A DNA stretch of 41,722 bases from assembly GCF_030680935.1 (NCBI RefSeq), contig NZ_JAUXUP010000045.1, positions 1 to 41,722 on the forward strand, read 5' to 3'. Shown piece after piece: positions 18,618 through 28,398 of the stretch. A program made the position numbers and the translations under genes. Origin of the DNA: Polaromonas sp. Its GTDB lineage: Bacteria; Pseudomonadota; Gammaproteobacteria; Burkholderiales; Burkholderiaceae_C. Under the pieces are notes generated by a model. The model searched no databases, was not told the DNA's origin, and worked only from the letters and a program-made list of their open reading frames with translations. Numbering within the stretch: the stretch's first letter is position 1; the number at the start of each line of letters is the position of its first letter.

Positions 18618-18926
18618 CTAACCCTTGCGCATGACCAGCGCAATCCATCCCATGGAAATAAAAAAACTGATCCAGATCGACGGATCTGCCTGCAGGCTGA
18701 GCGCCACCCCCAGCTTGCCGCTGAGGCCGACAAAAATCAGGTTGATATAGGCAGCGCCCAGCAGGCCGATGAACAACCGGTCGCCGCGTGTGGTGTCCAG
18801 CGGCAAAAAGCCTCGGCGCACGGCAGTCGGGGATCTGATTTCCCAGACCGTCATGCCAATCAGCGTCAGGACAATGCAGGTGAAAAATACCGCCACCGGC
18901 AAAGTCCAGGCCATCCATTCGAACAT
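18618..18926 (-). CDS. glpU: Small membrane protein of the glycerol transporter, GlpU (DUF2160-like)
   Basis: A 102-residue protein with three predicted membrane segments: WTLPVAVFFTCIVLTLIGM, RLFIGLLGAAYINLIFVGL and PSIWISFFISMGWIALVM. The C-terminus is short (RKG). The position between the second permease and the binding protein matches glpU of Rhizobium leguminosarum. Its molecular role is not established to my knowledge; it may be an accessory part of the importer. It has its own AGGAGC ribosome site and follows two hairpins after glpQ. Confidence 0.85.
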   Translation of the reverse strand: MFEWMAWTLPVAVFFTCIVLTLIGMTVWEIRSPTAVRRGFLPLDTTRGDRLFIGLLGAAYINLIFVGLSGKLGVALSLQADPSIWISFFISMGWIALVMRKG

Positions 18927-18947
18927 TTGAAGCTCCTTTTCTCAGTC

Positions 18948-18983
18948 GGAGGCATAGCGCCTCCTCATTCGCGGAGTGCTCCG
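18948..18983 (-). other. Tandem hairpins between glpQ and glpU
   Basis: Two compact stem-loops lie in the 96-nt gap: GGAGGC-ATAGC-GCCTCC (18948-18964) and CGGAG-TG-CTCCG (18972-18983). Neither is followed by a T-run on the minus strand. They may be mRNA stabilisers or processing sites that separate the permease part from the glpU-glpV part, whose binding protein is normally needed in excess. Confidence 0.5.
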
Positions 18984-19022
18984 TTGCGCTATCACCGCGC
19001 GCGGCGCACCTCGCCCCTCGCT

Positions 19023-19827
<805 letters not shown>

Positions 19828-19835
<8 letters not shown>

Positions 19836-20721
19836 CGGTAGCCTCCTTGGTGGCTGTGCCCACCCGCTGCATCCAGTTATAGAGGATGAAGCACAGCAGC
19901 AGGATGATCAGGAAGTAAATCAGCGAGAAGGCCGCCGCGGGCCCCAGGTCAAACTGGCCCACGGCCTTTTGGGTCAGGTATTGCGACAAAAAGGTGGTGG
20001 CATTGCCGGGCCCGCCCCCGGTCAGCACAAAGGGCTCGGTGTAAATCATGAAGCTGTCCATGAAACGCAGCAACACGGCGATCATCAATACGCCGCGCAT
20101 CTTGGGCAGCTGGATATAGCGAAACACCGCGAACTTGCTGGCACCATCGATACGCGCCGCCTGGTAATAGGCGTCGGGTATGGATCGCAGGCCCGCATAG
20201 CCCAGCAGGGCCACCAGCGGGGTCCAGTGCCAGACGTCCATCACCAGCACCGTGATCCACGCATGCAGTGCGTTACCGGTGTAGCTGTAGTCAAAACCCA
20301 TCTTCTGCAGCACCATGCCCATCAGCCCAATGTCTGCGCGACCGTAAATTTGCCAGATGGTGCCGACGACATTCCAGGGAATCAGCAGGGAAAGTGCGAC
20401 CAGGACCAGTACCAGCGAGGCTTTCCAGCCGTCGGCAGGCATGGACAAGGCCAGCGCAATACCGAGCGGAATCTCCACAGCCAGCACGGCAAACGAGAAC
20501 GTGAGCTGTCGCCAGAGTGCGGCATGCAGGTCTTCGTCGCGCATGACGGCGGCAAACCACTCGGTGCCGACGAACACCCGCCTTTCCGGAGAGATGATGT
20601 CCTGCACCGAATAGTTGACGACAGTCATCAGAGGCAGAATGGCCGAAAAGGCCACGCAAATGATGACGGGCAACACCAGCAGCCAGGCCTTCTGGTTGAC
20701 TGGTTTGGTTGTTGTGCTCAT
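19828..20721 (-). CDS. glpP: Glycerol ABC transporter permease GlpP
   Basis: A 297-residue permease with six predicted membrane helices (for example AWLLVLPVIICVAFSAILPL). The EAA loop is SIPDAYYQAARIDGASKFAV followed by FRYIQLPKM, and the periplasmic FVLTGGGPGNATTFLSQYL segment is typical of sugar-type permeases. It overlaps glpT by 4 nt (ATGA) upstream and glpQ by 8 nt downstream. Confidence 0.92.
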
Positions 20722-21794
20722 GCCACCAACTCCTCATCTTTGTAGAAGCAGGTATGTGCACCCAGCACCTGCAGCCAGGCCGTGTCGCCGGCCTTCGGCG
20801 CGGCAGCCTCCGGGTTCAGGCGCACCTTGACGGTGGCTTCACCCACCCTGCACGTCAGCATCACGTAGGTACCAATGTCCTGAGCACGCGTGATCGTCGC
20901 CGGCAGGGCGCCAGACGCACCAGCCTGCGCCAGGCTCACGTATTCAGGACGAATTCCCAGTTTGTACTCGCCATCGGGCAGTTCACGACCGGCTGGCAGC
21001 GTCAGCGCATGGTCGGCAATACAGATGGAATCACCAGTCACACGCAGCGGCAGAAAGTTCATGCCCGGCGACCCGATGAAATGCCCTACGAAGGTGTGTT
21101 GCGGACGCTCAAACAGCGCATCGGCCGAACCGACCTGCACCGCGCGACCACGCGTCATGACAATCACCTGTTCGGCAAAAGTCAGGGCCTCGACCTGATC
21201 GTGCGTGACGTAGATGAGCGTCAGTTTGAGTTCATGATGAATCTGCTTGAGCTTGCGTCTTAACTGCCATTTGAGGTGCGGGTCGATCACGGTCAGCGGT
21301 TCGTCGAAAAGCACCGCCGAGACATCAGAACGCACCAGGCCACGCCCCAGCGAAATTTTCTGTTTGGCGTCGGCGGCAAGGCCTGCCGCACGCTGGTTCA
21401 ATTGCCCGCTCATCTCCAGCATTTCGGCAATCTGGCCCACACGTTTCCTGATCTGGTCTTCGGGCACCTTGCGGTTTCGCAACGGGAAAGCCAGGTTTTC
21501 AGCGACGGTCATGGTGTCGTAAATCACCGGGAACTGGAACACCTGGGCGATATTGCGCTGCTGCGGGCTGGCAAGCGTCATGTCGCGGCCATCGAACTTG
21601 ACACTGCCCTGAGACGGCGCCAGCAGCCCCGATATCACGTTGAGCATGGTGGTCTTGCCGCAGCCCGAAGGGCCCAGCAACGCGTAGGCGCCGCCGTCCT
21701 CAAAGGTCATTTTCAGCGGCAGCAAGGCATAGTCGGCATCCCCAGCGGGGTTGGCCTTGTACGAGTGCGCCAGGTCGAGATCAATTCGCGCCAC
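20718..21794 (-). CDS. glpT: Glycerol ABC transporter ATPase GlpT, degenerate signature motif
   Basis: A 358-residue ATPase of the MalK-like type. The preferred start is GTG 21794, preceded by GGAGG about 5 nt upstream; ATG 21809 is an in-frame alternative. Walker A GPSGCGKTT lies at residues 41-49, Q-loop Q87, Walker B VLFDEP at 151-156 and switch histidine H188 (YVTHDQ). The ABC signature, however, is LAADAKQK at 129-136 instead of LSGGQQQR, so the catalytic signature is lost. The C-terminal part (about 235-358) is a TOBE-type regulatory domain. It overlaps the glpS end by 14 nt. With GlpS it forms an asymmetric pair. It is unrelated to the GlpT antiporter of E. coli despite the name. Confidence 0.9.
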   Translation of the reverse strand: MARIDLDLAHSYKANPAGDADYALLPLKMTFEDGGAYALLGPSGCGKTTMLNVISGLLAPSQGSVKFDGRDMTLASPQQRNIAQVFQFPVIYDTMTVAENLAFPLRNRKVPEDQIRKRVGQIAEMLEMSGQLNQRAAGLAADAKQKISLGRGLVRSDVSAVLFDEPLTVIDPHLKWQLRRKLKQIHHELKLTLIYVTHDQVEALTFAEQVIVMTRGRAVQVGSADALFERPQHTFVGHFIGSPGMNFLPLRVTGDSICIADHALTLPAGRELPDGEYKLGIRPEYVSLAQAGASGALPATITRAQDIGTYVMLTCRVGEATVKVRLNPEAAAPKAGDTAWLQVLGAHTCFYKDEELVA

Positions 21795-22869
21795 AAGCAC
21801 CTCCCGCATGGCGTTGCGGCGCCACCAGCAATACACCGGCAGCATCAAACACGTAAACATGACCCGGGTACAAATACAACTGGATGGTCGCGCCCAGATC
21901 AAAGTAATGCACGCCCGTCAATTGCGCCACCAGCTCGCCCACCGCCGTACTCACATGCACAAAAGTGTCCGAGCCGGAGATTTCGGCCAGCTCGACCCTG
22001 CCGGACAGTGTGACGTCGTCGTCGCGCGCGGTTTCGCGCAAGGCGCTTGCGCGCACACCGACAGTCAAGGCAGGTGACGCGCCCGCGGGCAGCGCGATGA
22101 CAAGTTCGGCTCCTCCGGTCAGCCGCACGCCTCTTGCAGTGGCTGTGGCAGCAATCAGGTTCATGGGCGGGTCGCTGAAGGCGCGTGCCACACGCAGCGA
22201 CTTTGGCGAATGGAAAACTTCGGCGGTGGGCCCGTATTGCAGCAACTCCCCGCCGTCGAGTACGGCGGTGTAGCCGCCCAGCAGCAAGGCTTCGCCAGGC
22301 TCTGTGGTGGCGTAGATCACGGTGGAATCACCTGCTGCAAACAGCTGCGTCAGCTCCTCGCGCAGCTCTTCGCGCAATTTGTAGTCCAGGTTGACCAGCG
22401 GCTCGTCGAGCAGCATCAGGGGAGCGCCCTTGGCCAGCGCGCGCGCCAGTGCCACACGCTGCTGTTGCCCACCCGAAAGCTCGGCGGGGTAGCGGTCCAG
22501 AAACATCTCTATATGCAGGCGCGTGGCAATCTCCCGCACCCGCACATCAATGTCTGCCTCGCGCCGCAACTTGAGCGGCGACGCGATGTTGTCCGCCACC
22601 TTCAACGAGGGGTAATTGATGAATTGCTGATAAACCATCGCGACATTGCGCTCGCGCACCGACATGCCGGTCACGTCAGTTCCGTCAACCCGGACCCGGC
22701 CGGTACTCGGCACGTCCAGCCCCGCCATGATGCGCATCAGGCTGGTCTTGCCCGCTTGCGTGGCGCCCAGCAGCACCGTGACTTCCCCCGCGCGCGGCGC
22801 AATCGTCATCTCGTGAAGCCAGCACTCAGGCCCCACTTTTTTTGTGATGTTGTTGAGGACCAGCTCCAT
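21781..22869 (-). CDS. glpS: Glycerol ABC transporter ATPase GlpS, missing switch histidine
   Basis: A 362-residue ATPase from the ATG at 22869 (the frame is open 14 codons further up). Walker A GATQAGKTS is at residues 35-43, the Q-loop near Q81, signature LSGGQQQ at 131-137 and Walker B LMLLDEP at 151-157. The position of the switch histidine is T189 (YATTEP, where GlpT has YVTHDQ). The C-terminal 120 residues are a TOBE-like domain. It is the first gene of the leftward transporter operon, divergent from glpR, and shares a 177-nt control region with it. Confidence 0.9.
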   Translation of the reverse strand: MELVLNNITKKVGPECWLHEMTIAPRAGEVTVLLGATQAGKTSLMRIMAGLDVPSTGRVRVDGTDVTGMSVRERNVAMVYQQFINYPSLKVADNIASPLKLRREADIDVRVREIATRLHIEMFLDRYPAELSGGQQQRVALARALAKGAPLMLLDEPLVNLDYKLREELREELTQLFAAGDSTVIYATTEPGEALLLGGYTAVLDGGELLQYGPTAEVFHSPKSLRVARAFSDPPMNLIAATATARGVRLTGGAELVIALPAGASPALTVGVRASALRETARDDDVTLSGRVELAEISGSDTFVHVSTAVGELVAQLTGVHYFDLGATIQLYLYPGHVYVFDAAGVLLVAPQRHAGGACGAN

Positions 22870-22939
22870 CACGCGTCCTTCAAAGCGGACAGCCGCGCCA
22901 GAATCCTGCAAGGAAGTAAGTACAAAATAAATCTGCCTG

Positions 22940-23018
22940 TTTCGATTTCTTTCGATTTTTCTTCCTTTCTGACCGTTTTGAATAGATAGTTTCCCTTATT
23001 TGTTTCTTTTTGTTTCGA
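22940..23018. promoter_or_regulatory. glpS/glpR divergent control region with TTTCGA repeats
   Basis: The 177-nt gap between glpS and glpR contains three TTTCGA hexamers: at 22940-22945 and 22950-22955 (10 nt apart, one helical turn) and at 23013-23018. Direct repeats with this TTTCG core fit a DeoR-type glycerol repressor operator. The region is markedly AT-rich in an otherwise GC-rich locus. GlpR is the likely binder and could control both directions; exact -10/-35 boxes are not clear. Confidence 0.55.
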
Positions 23019-23046
23019 TATACAGTCCAAACATCCACTACAAAAC

Positions 23047-23820
23047 ATGAGCTTGAACTCCAATCCCCGCCAACTCAAGCTTCTGGAAGTGGTCCGCGCA
23101 CGCGGGTCTGTCACCGTCGAGCAACTCGCCGACACGCTGGAAGTCACGCTGCAAACCGTGCGGCGCGACGTGCAGCGCCTGTCAGAAGCCGGTCTGCTGG
23201 CGCGTTTTCACGGCGGTGTCCGGGCTCCCAGCTCGACGATTGAAAACCTGGCACACCGCCAGCGGGAAAGCCTCAACGCCGACGGCAAGGCACGTATCGC
23301 CCAGGCCGTCGCCCGCGAGGTGCCCGACAACTGCTCGCTGATCCTCAACATCGGCACCACCACTGAAGCCATTGCCCGCGCACTGATGCACCACAAGGGT
23401 TTGCGCGTCATCACGAACAACCTCAATGTGGCGGCCACCCTGAGCGGCAACCCCAGTTGTGAAGTGATCGTGGCCGGGGGCGTGGTACGGGCGCGGGATC
23501 GCGGCATCGTCGGCGAGGCGGCCGTCGATTTCATTCGCCAATTCCGCGTGGACATAGCGCTGATCGGGATCTCGGGTATTGAGGCCGACGGATCGCTGCG
23601 CGACTTCGATTACCGCGAAGTGAAAGTGGCCCAAGTCATCATTGAACATGCCCGCGAGGTCTGGCTGGCCGCTGACAGCAGCAAGTTTCACCGGCCGGCC
23701 ATGGTTGAACTGGCCACACTGTCGCAAATCGACCGGCTGTTTACCGACCAGCCCCCACCCGAGCCCTTTCCGGCCCTGCTGGCCGAAGCCGGGGTAAGCT
23801 GCGACGTCGCCCACCCCTGA
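23047..23820 (+). CDS. glpR: DeoR-family glycerol repressor
   Basis: A 257-residue regulator with an N-terminal DeoR helix-turn-helix (residues about 6-60: [20 protein letters not shown], then [20 protein letters not shown]) and a C-terminal phosphosugar-sensing domain ([60 protein letters not shown]). The family responds to sugar phosphates, here probably glycerol 3-phosphate. It is divergent from the transporter operon and 31 nt upstream of glpK. Confidence 0.92.
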   Translation: MSLNSNPRQLKLLEVVRARGSVTVEQLADTLEVTLQTVRRDVQRLSEAGLLARFHGGVRAPSSTIENLAHRQRESLNADGKARIAQAVAREVPDNCSLILNIGTTTEAIARALMHHKGLRVITNNLNVAATLSGNPSCEVIVAGGVVRARDRGIVGEAAVDFIRQFRVDIALIGISGIEADGSLRDFDYREVKVAQVIIEHAREVWLAADSSKFHRPAMVELATLSQIDRLFTDQPPPEPFPALLAEAGVSCDVAHP

Positions 23821-23851
23821 GCAACCCAGCCCCACTTTCCGCGCCACCGCC

Positions 23852-25345
23852 ATGACCTACCTGCTCGCCCTGGACCAGGGAACCTCCAGTTCCCGCAGCA
23901 TTGTGTTTGATGAGGGCGGCCACATCGTCGCCCTGGCCCAGCAGGAGCTGCCACAGATTTACCCCAAACCGGGTTGGGTCGAGCATGACCCGATGGAGAT
24001 CTGGCGCACGCAACTGGCCACCGCGCGCGAGGCGCTGGCCAAAGCAAAGATCAAGGCGCAGGACGTCCGTGCGATCGGCATCACCAACCAGCGTGAAACC
24101 ACTGTGCTGTGGAACCGCAAGACAGGCCAGCCGATTCACCACGCCATCGTCTGGCAGGACAGGCGCGCCGAAGCCACCTGTGCCAAATTGCGCGAGGACG
24201 GCAAGGCTACCTTGATTCAGCAAAAAACCGGCCTGCTGATTGACGCCTATTTTTCCGGTACCAAGCTCAAATGGCTGCTGGACAACGTGCCGCAGGCCAG
24301 ACAGCAGGCCGCGCGCGGCGAGTTGGCTTTTGGCACGGTGGACAGCTGGTTGATGTGGCAGCTCACCGGCGGCAAGTTGCATGCCACCGACGTCACCAAC
24401 GCCTCGCGCACCATGCTCTTCAATGTACGCAGCAATACCTGGGACGCCGAGCTGCTGGCCTTGCTGGACATCCCCGAGAGCCTGATGCCTCGGGTCATGC
24501 CTTCGAGCACCCACTATGGCGACGTGTCGCCTGACATATTGGGCGCCGCCATACCGATTGGTGGTGTTGCTGGTGACCAGCAAAGCGCGCTCTTCGGCCA
24601 GGCCTGCTTCAAGGAAGGTATGGCCAAAAATACCTACGGCACCGGCTGCTTCATGCTGATGCACACCGGCCATAAATTTCAAACCTCGCACAACGGCCTG
24701 CTGACCACCAGCGCGGCGCAGGTAACCCCGCAGACGGAATACGCGTTTGAAGGCAGCGTGTTTGTCGGCGGTGCCGTGGTGCAGTGGCTACGCGACGGCC
24801 TGCATGCCATCAAGGGCAGTGGCGAGGTGCAGGCGCTGGCGCAAAGTGTGCCGGACTCCGGCGGCGTAATGATGGTGCCAGCCTTCACCGGCCTGGGCGC
24901 TCCCTACTGGAAGCCTGAAGCACGCGGCACCATCACCGGGCTGACACGCGGCACCACCGTGGCCCACATTGCACGTGCCGCGCTTGAAAGTATTGCCTAC
25001 CAGAGCGCGGCCCTGCTGCAGGCCATGAGCCGCGACGCGGTGGCCGCCGGCGCAGCGCCGGTGGCCGAGTTGCGGGTTGACGGCGGCGCGTGTATCAATG
25101 ATCTGCTGATGCAGTTTCAGGCCGATCTGCTGGGCATACCCGTGGTGCGGCCCGCCGTGACCGAAACCACGGCCCTGGGTGCCGCCTACCTGGCCGGGCT
25201 GTCCAGCGGCGTGTACGCCAGTACCGATGAGCTCTCTGCCATGTGGCGCGCCGAGCGCCGCTTTTTACCCACACTCAGCGCAAGCCGCGCTGCGGAACTG
25301 ATGGCGCAGTGGGAACATGCGGTGCGGCAAACCGTTTCTCTTTAG
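23852..25345 (+). CDS. glpK: Glycerol kinase
   Basis: A 497-residue kinase that makes glycerol 3-phosphate from glycerol and ATP. The FGGY-family start is [20 protein letters not shown]. Other landmarks are [19 protein letters not shown] and [10 protein letters not shown] (substrate loop), [33 protein letters not shown] and the adenine-site region [20 protein letters not shown]. Length fits E. coli GlpK. It follows glpR on the same strand after 31 nt and probably shares its promoter. Confidence 0.97.
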   Translation: MTYLLALDQGTSSSRSIVFDEGGHIVALAQQELPQIYPKPGWVEHDPMEIWRTQLATAREALAKAKIKAQDVRAIGITNQRETTVLWNRKTGQPIHHAIVWQDRRAEATCAKLREDGKATLIQQKTGLLIDAYFSGTKLKWLLDNVPQARQQAARGELAFGTVDSWLMWQLTGGKLHATDVTNASRTMLFNVRSNTWDAELLALLDIPESLMPRVMPSSTHYGDVSPDILGAAIPIGGVAGDQQSALFGQACFKEGMAKNTYGTGCFMLMHTGHKFQTSHNGLLTTSAAQVTPQTEYAFEGSVFVGGAVVQWLRDGLHAIKGSGEVQALAQSVPDSGGVMMVPAFTGLGAPYWKPEARGTITGLTRGTTVAHIARAALESIAYQSAALLQAMSRDAVAAGAAPVAELRVDGGACINDLLMQFQADLLGIPVVRPAVTETTALGAAYLAGLSSGVYASTDELSAMWRAERRFLPTLSASRAAELMAQWEHAVRQTVSL

Positions 25346-25390
25346 GGACCTGTCACATCGCGCGGTGGTTTAGGGCGCTAGACTCGCGCC

Positions 25391-26575
25391 ATGCCCTGCC
25401 GCCCCGCGCCCCTGACAGTCAGCACGCCATGGACCCGGCGCCAGGCGCTGGGTTTTGGCGCAGGCGCCGCGCTGGCCGTTTGTCTGCCGCGCCACGCCGC
25501 AGCACAGCGGCCCAGGGCGCGGCTGCGACTGATTGGCGAGGCCCGCCTGCCGCACCGGCTGCAGTTTCAGGGCACCACCGTGGGCGGCTTGTCGGGCATA
25601 GATCATGACCCGGTGAGCGGCCTGTATTACCTGATCAGCGACGACGGCTCCAGCTTCAACCCGGCGCGGTTTTACACAGCGCGCATCGCACTGGAAACCA
25701 ACCGGCTGGGCGCGCCAGAATTGACCGCCGTGACCACCCTGCGCCAGGCCGACGGCAGCACTTACCCCGCAGCGCTGCACGGCATTCAGGTGCCCGACCC
25801 CGAAGCGATTCGCTGGCGCGCATCCAGCCAAACACTGCTATGGACCAGCGAAGGCCATGCCCTGACGGGTGCAGCCCCGGCGCTGCGTGAAAGCCGGACC
25901 GACGGTACGTTGCTGCGTGAGTTCGCCCTGCCGCCCATGTTTGACTTTCAGCTCACCCAGGGGCCGCGTATCAACCTGACGCTGGAAGGTCTGGCGCTGA
26001 GCCCGGACGGCAACCGCGCCTGGGTCGCCATGGAAGGCCCCTTGCGCCAGGACGGCCCGGTGCCGACCGTGCAGGCACCGGGCGGGCCATGCCGCTTTAC
26101 CGAAATTGACCTGACCAGCGGCAAGGTGCTGCGGCAAATCGCTTACCTGCCCGACGCCATCCCACGTGCGCCGCTGCCCCCGGCCACCCATGCCGATAAC
26201 GGCGTGACAGAAATCCTGATGCTGGATGACCACCGCCTGCTGGTGCTGGAGCGGGCCTACATGGCAGGGCACGGGCCTGACACCGCCAATTCGCTGCGTC
26301 TGTACTTGATTGACACACGGGGCGGTACGGACACCTTGAACCTGCCAGCCCTGCAGCCCGGCAATCACCAGCCGGTTGTCAAGGTATTGCTGGCGGACTT
26401 TTCGGCATTCACGGGTGCAGGCCCGGGCCCGCGGCTGGACCGCCTCGACAATAGCGAGGGCATGTGCTGGGGCCCACGGCTTGCCAACGGCAACCGCAGC
26501 CTGCACGTTATCAGCGACGACAATTTCGGTCCGCGCCAGATCACCCAATGGCTGGCCTTTGAATTTCTTGATTGA
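25391..26575 (+). CDS. Exported phytase-like / esterase-like protein
   Basis: A 394-residue protein of the esterase-like-activity-of-phytase type (beta-propeller). The N-terminus looks like a Tat signal: TRRQALGFGAGAALAVCLP followed by AAAQ, so it is probably exported folded. Family-like blocks are GGLSGIDHDPVSGLYYLISD, PDPEAIRWR, LEGLALSPDGNRAWVAMEG, TEILMLDDHRLLVLERAY and DNSEGMCWGP. The acidic residues in these loops could bind metal. Its substrate is unknown, and the lipid or phosphate link to the neighbouring glycerol genes is only suggestive. It lies 45 nt after glpK and its stop is 8 nt before proC. Confidence 0.8.
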   Translation: MPCRPAPLTVSTPWTRRQALGFGAGAALAVCLPRHAAAQRPRARLRLIGEARLPHRLQFQGTTVGGLSGIDHDPVSGLYYLISDDGSSFNPARFYTARIALETNRLGAPELTAVTTLRQADGSTYPAALHGIQVPDPEAIRWRASSQTLLWTSEGHALTGAAPALRESRTDGTLLREFALPPMFDFQLTQGPRINLTLEGLALSPDGNRAWVAMEGPLRQDGPVPTVQAPGGPCRFTEIDLTSGKVLRQIAYLPDAIPRAPLPPATHADNGVTEILMLDDHRLLVLERAYMAGHGPDTANSLRLYLIDTRGGTDTLNLPALQPGNHQPVVKVLLADFSAFTGAGPGPRLDRLDNSEGMCWGPRLANGNRSLHVISDDNFGPRQITQWLAFEFLD

Positions 26576-26583
26576 GTACACGC

Positions 26584-27432
26584 ATGACTTCAGCAACCGC
26601 AAGCACCGCCTCTGAATCTTCCGGGATCATCGCCTTCATCGGCGGCGGCAACATGGCCAGCGCCATCATTGGTGGCCTCTTGAAACAAGGGCGGCCGGCC
26701 AGGCAGATCCAGATCGTCGAACCCTGGGCCGAGCAGCGTAGCAAGCTGGCCGCTGATTTCGGCATCACCGCGCAAGCAGAGCCCGACGCCGCGCTGGCAG
26801 CAGCAACTCTGGTGGTTTGGGCTGTCAAACCGCAGACCTTCAAGCAAGCCGCGCAGCAGGCCGGCCCGCACACCGGCCAGGCCCTGCACCTGAGCGTAGC
26901 GGCCGGCATCCGCTCAGGCAGCATCGCCGGCTGGCTGGGCAGCGAGCGCATCGTGCGCGCCATGCCCAATACCCCGGCGCTGGTTGGCAAGGGCATGACC
27001 GCCCTCTTCGCCCGGCCAGCGGTGACGGCAGCGGACCGGTTGGCGGTCGAGGGCGTGATCCAGACCACCGGCGCGTATTTGTGGCTGGAGCAGGAGGAAG
27101 CGCTTGATGCCGTGACAGCCCTCTCGGGGTCGGGCCCGGCCTATGTGTTTTATTTCATCGAGGCCATGGTGCAGGCGGGCACCGAGATGGGCCTGAGCCG
27201 CGCGCAGGCGCACCAGCTGGCCGTCGGGACTTTTGTCGGCGCGTCGGCGCTCGCAAAAGCATCGAGCGAGCCACCCGAGACACTGCGTGAACGCGTAACC
27301 TCCAAAGGCGGCACCACCTACGCGGCGCTGACCGCCATGGAACAAGCCGGGGTAAAGCAACACTTCATGCAGGCCATGCACGCAGCCCGGCAACGCGCTG
27401 CGGCACTTGGCGACGAGTTCGGCACCAGCTGA
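26584..27432 (+). CDS. proC: Pyrroline-5-carboxylate reductase
   Basis: A 282-residue cytosolic enzyme for the last step of proline synthesis, reducing pyrroline-5-carboxylate with NAD(P)H. The Rossmann motif is IAFIGGGNMASAIIGGL. VWAVKPQTF, RAMPNTPALVGKGMTALFA, ALSGSGPAYVFYFIEAMVQA and the C-terminal VTSKGGTTYAALTAMEQAGV are family signatures. The ATG at 26584 is preferred over an in-frame TTG at 26572 that overlaps the upstream stop. Confidence 0.95.
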   Translation: MTSATASTASESSGIIAFIGGGNMASAIIGGLLKQGRPARQIQIVEPWAEQRSKLAADFGITAQAEPDAALAAATLVVWAVKPQTFKQAAQQAGPHTGQALHLSVAAGIRSGSIAGWLGSERIVRAMPNTPALVGKGMTALFARPAVTAADRLAVEGVIQTTGAYLWLEQEEALDAVTALSGSGPAYVFYFIEAMVQAGTEMGLSRAQAHQLAVGTFVGASALAKASSEPPETLRERVTSKGGTTYAALTAMEQAGVKQHFMQAMHAARQRAAALGDEFGTS

Positions 27433-27450
27433 GATTTATGAATAAAAAGA

Positions 27451-27500
27451 GGCCTCAGCCCATATCCAGCGGGCGCTCGCAGCTATATTTTTTGTAGCAA
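27451..27500 (-). repeat. 50-nt dispersed repeat, copy A
   Basis: Read on the minus strand this copy starts TTGCTACAAAAAATATAGCTG and ends GGGCTGAGGCC. It aligns without gaps to three other 50-nt copies in the window (27661, 35923, 40890). It sits in the 76-nt gap between the convergent proC and ubiA genes. It is the most diverged copy in its centre. Confidence 0.75.
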
Positions 27501-27508
27501 ATTCGTCT

Positions 27509-28372
27509 CTAGCTGCCGACCAACAGATAGGACAGCGCAATACCGGCAAACAGCGTGAAGCCCAGCCAGTGGTTCAGCCTGAAGGCCCTGAAACAATCCT
27601 CCCGCTCGCGCTTGCGGATCAGCCAGACATGCCACAGTGCCTGCGCCAGCGCAAGCACAACCGCTATCAAATAAATAGCTGCTTGCGCAATATGCACAAG
27701 GGCTACAGCCCAGATTGACAGGTAGATCAGGTAGCTGACGAACACCGCCGCCACATCAAAACGACCCAGCGTGATGGCCGAGGTTTTCATGCCAATCTTC
27801 AGGTCGTCGTCCCGGTCCACCATGGCGTATTCCGTGTCGTAGGCGATCACCCAGAACAGATTGCCCAGCAGCAGCAGCCAGGCCAGCGCAGGCACACGCG
27901 CCTGCACGGCGGCAAACGCCATCGGGATGCCAAAGCTGAAGGCCACGCCCAGCACAGCCTGCGGCATGGACACAAAGCGTTTGGCGTACGGATAAATCAG
28001 TGCAATGGCCAGCGCGGCGAAGGACCACAAAATGGTGGTCTTGTTGGTGGTGAGCACCAAGCCAAAGGCCAGCAGCGCCAGCACCGCTCCCAGTAGCAAG
28101 GCCTCTTTGACGGATACCGCGCCGCGCGTCACCGGCCGCTGGGCGGTGCGTTTGACGTGGCGGTCAAAATCGCGGTCGGCGACATCGTTGACGCAGCAGC
28201 CGGCGCTGCGCATGAGGATGGTGCCGAGCGTGAACACCGCAATCAGGTGCCAGCCCGGAAAGCCATGCGACGCCACCCACAGCGCCGACAGCGTTGGCCA
28301 CAGCAGCAAGAGCCAGCCAGCCGGGCGGTCCCAGCGGATGAGTTCAAGGTAAAGACGCAGTCGGCTTGTCAC
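27509..28372 (-). CDS. ubiA: 4-hydroxybenzoate polyprenyltransferase
   Basis: A 287-residue inner-membrane prenyltransferase of ubiquinone synthesis that joins a polyprenyl chain to 4-hydroxybenzoate. The two Asp-rich motifs are present: [19 protein letters not shown] near residues 58-76 and [19 protein letters not shown] further on. Eight or so membrane helices are predicted. The C-terminal [20 protein letters not shown] matches UbiA. Residues about 221-238 (within [12 protein letters not shown]) are encoded by a copy of the 50-nt dispersed repeat in reverse orientation, which is unusual. Confidence 0.95.
   Translation of the reverse strand: MTSRLRLYLELIRWDRPAGWLLLLWPTLSALWVASHGFPGWHLIAVFTLGTILMRSAGCCVNDVADRDFDRHVKRTAQRPVTRGAVSVKEALLLGAVLALLAFGLVLTTNKTTILWSFAALAIALIYPYAKRFVSMPQAVLGVAFSFGIPMAFAAVQARVPALAWLLLLGNLFWVIAYDTEYAMVDRDDDLKIGMKTSAITLGRFDVAAVFVSYLIYLSIWAVALVHIAQAAIYLIAVVLALAQALWHVWLIRKREREDCFRAFRLNHWLGFTLFAGIALSYLLVGS
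27661..27710 (+). repeat. 50-nt dispersed repeat, copy B, inside ubiA
   Basis: The copy reads CCGCTATCAAATAAATAGCT, then GCTTGCGC and AAGGGCTACAGCC. It lies wholly within the ubiA reading frame and antisense to it. The central ATAGCTGCTTGCGC block is identical to copy C. Because 50 is not a multiple of three, simple insertion would have shifted the frame, so replacement or compensating change is implied. Confidence 0.75.
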
Positions 28373-28398
28373 CCGGCGATGTTAATCGCTGCCGGAAC

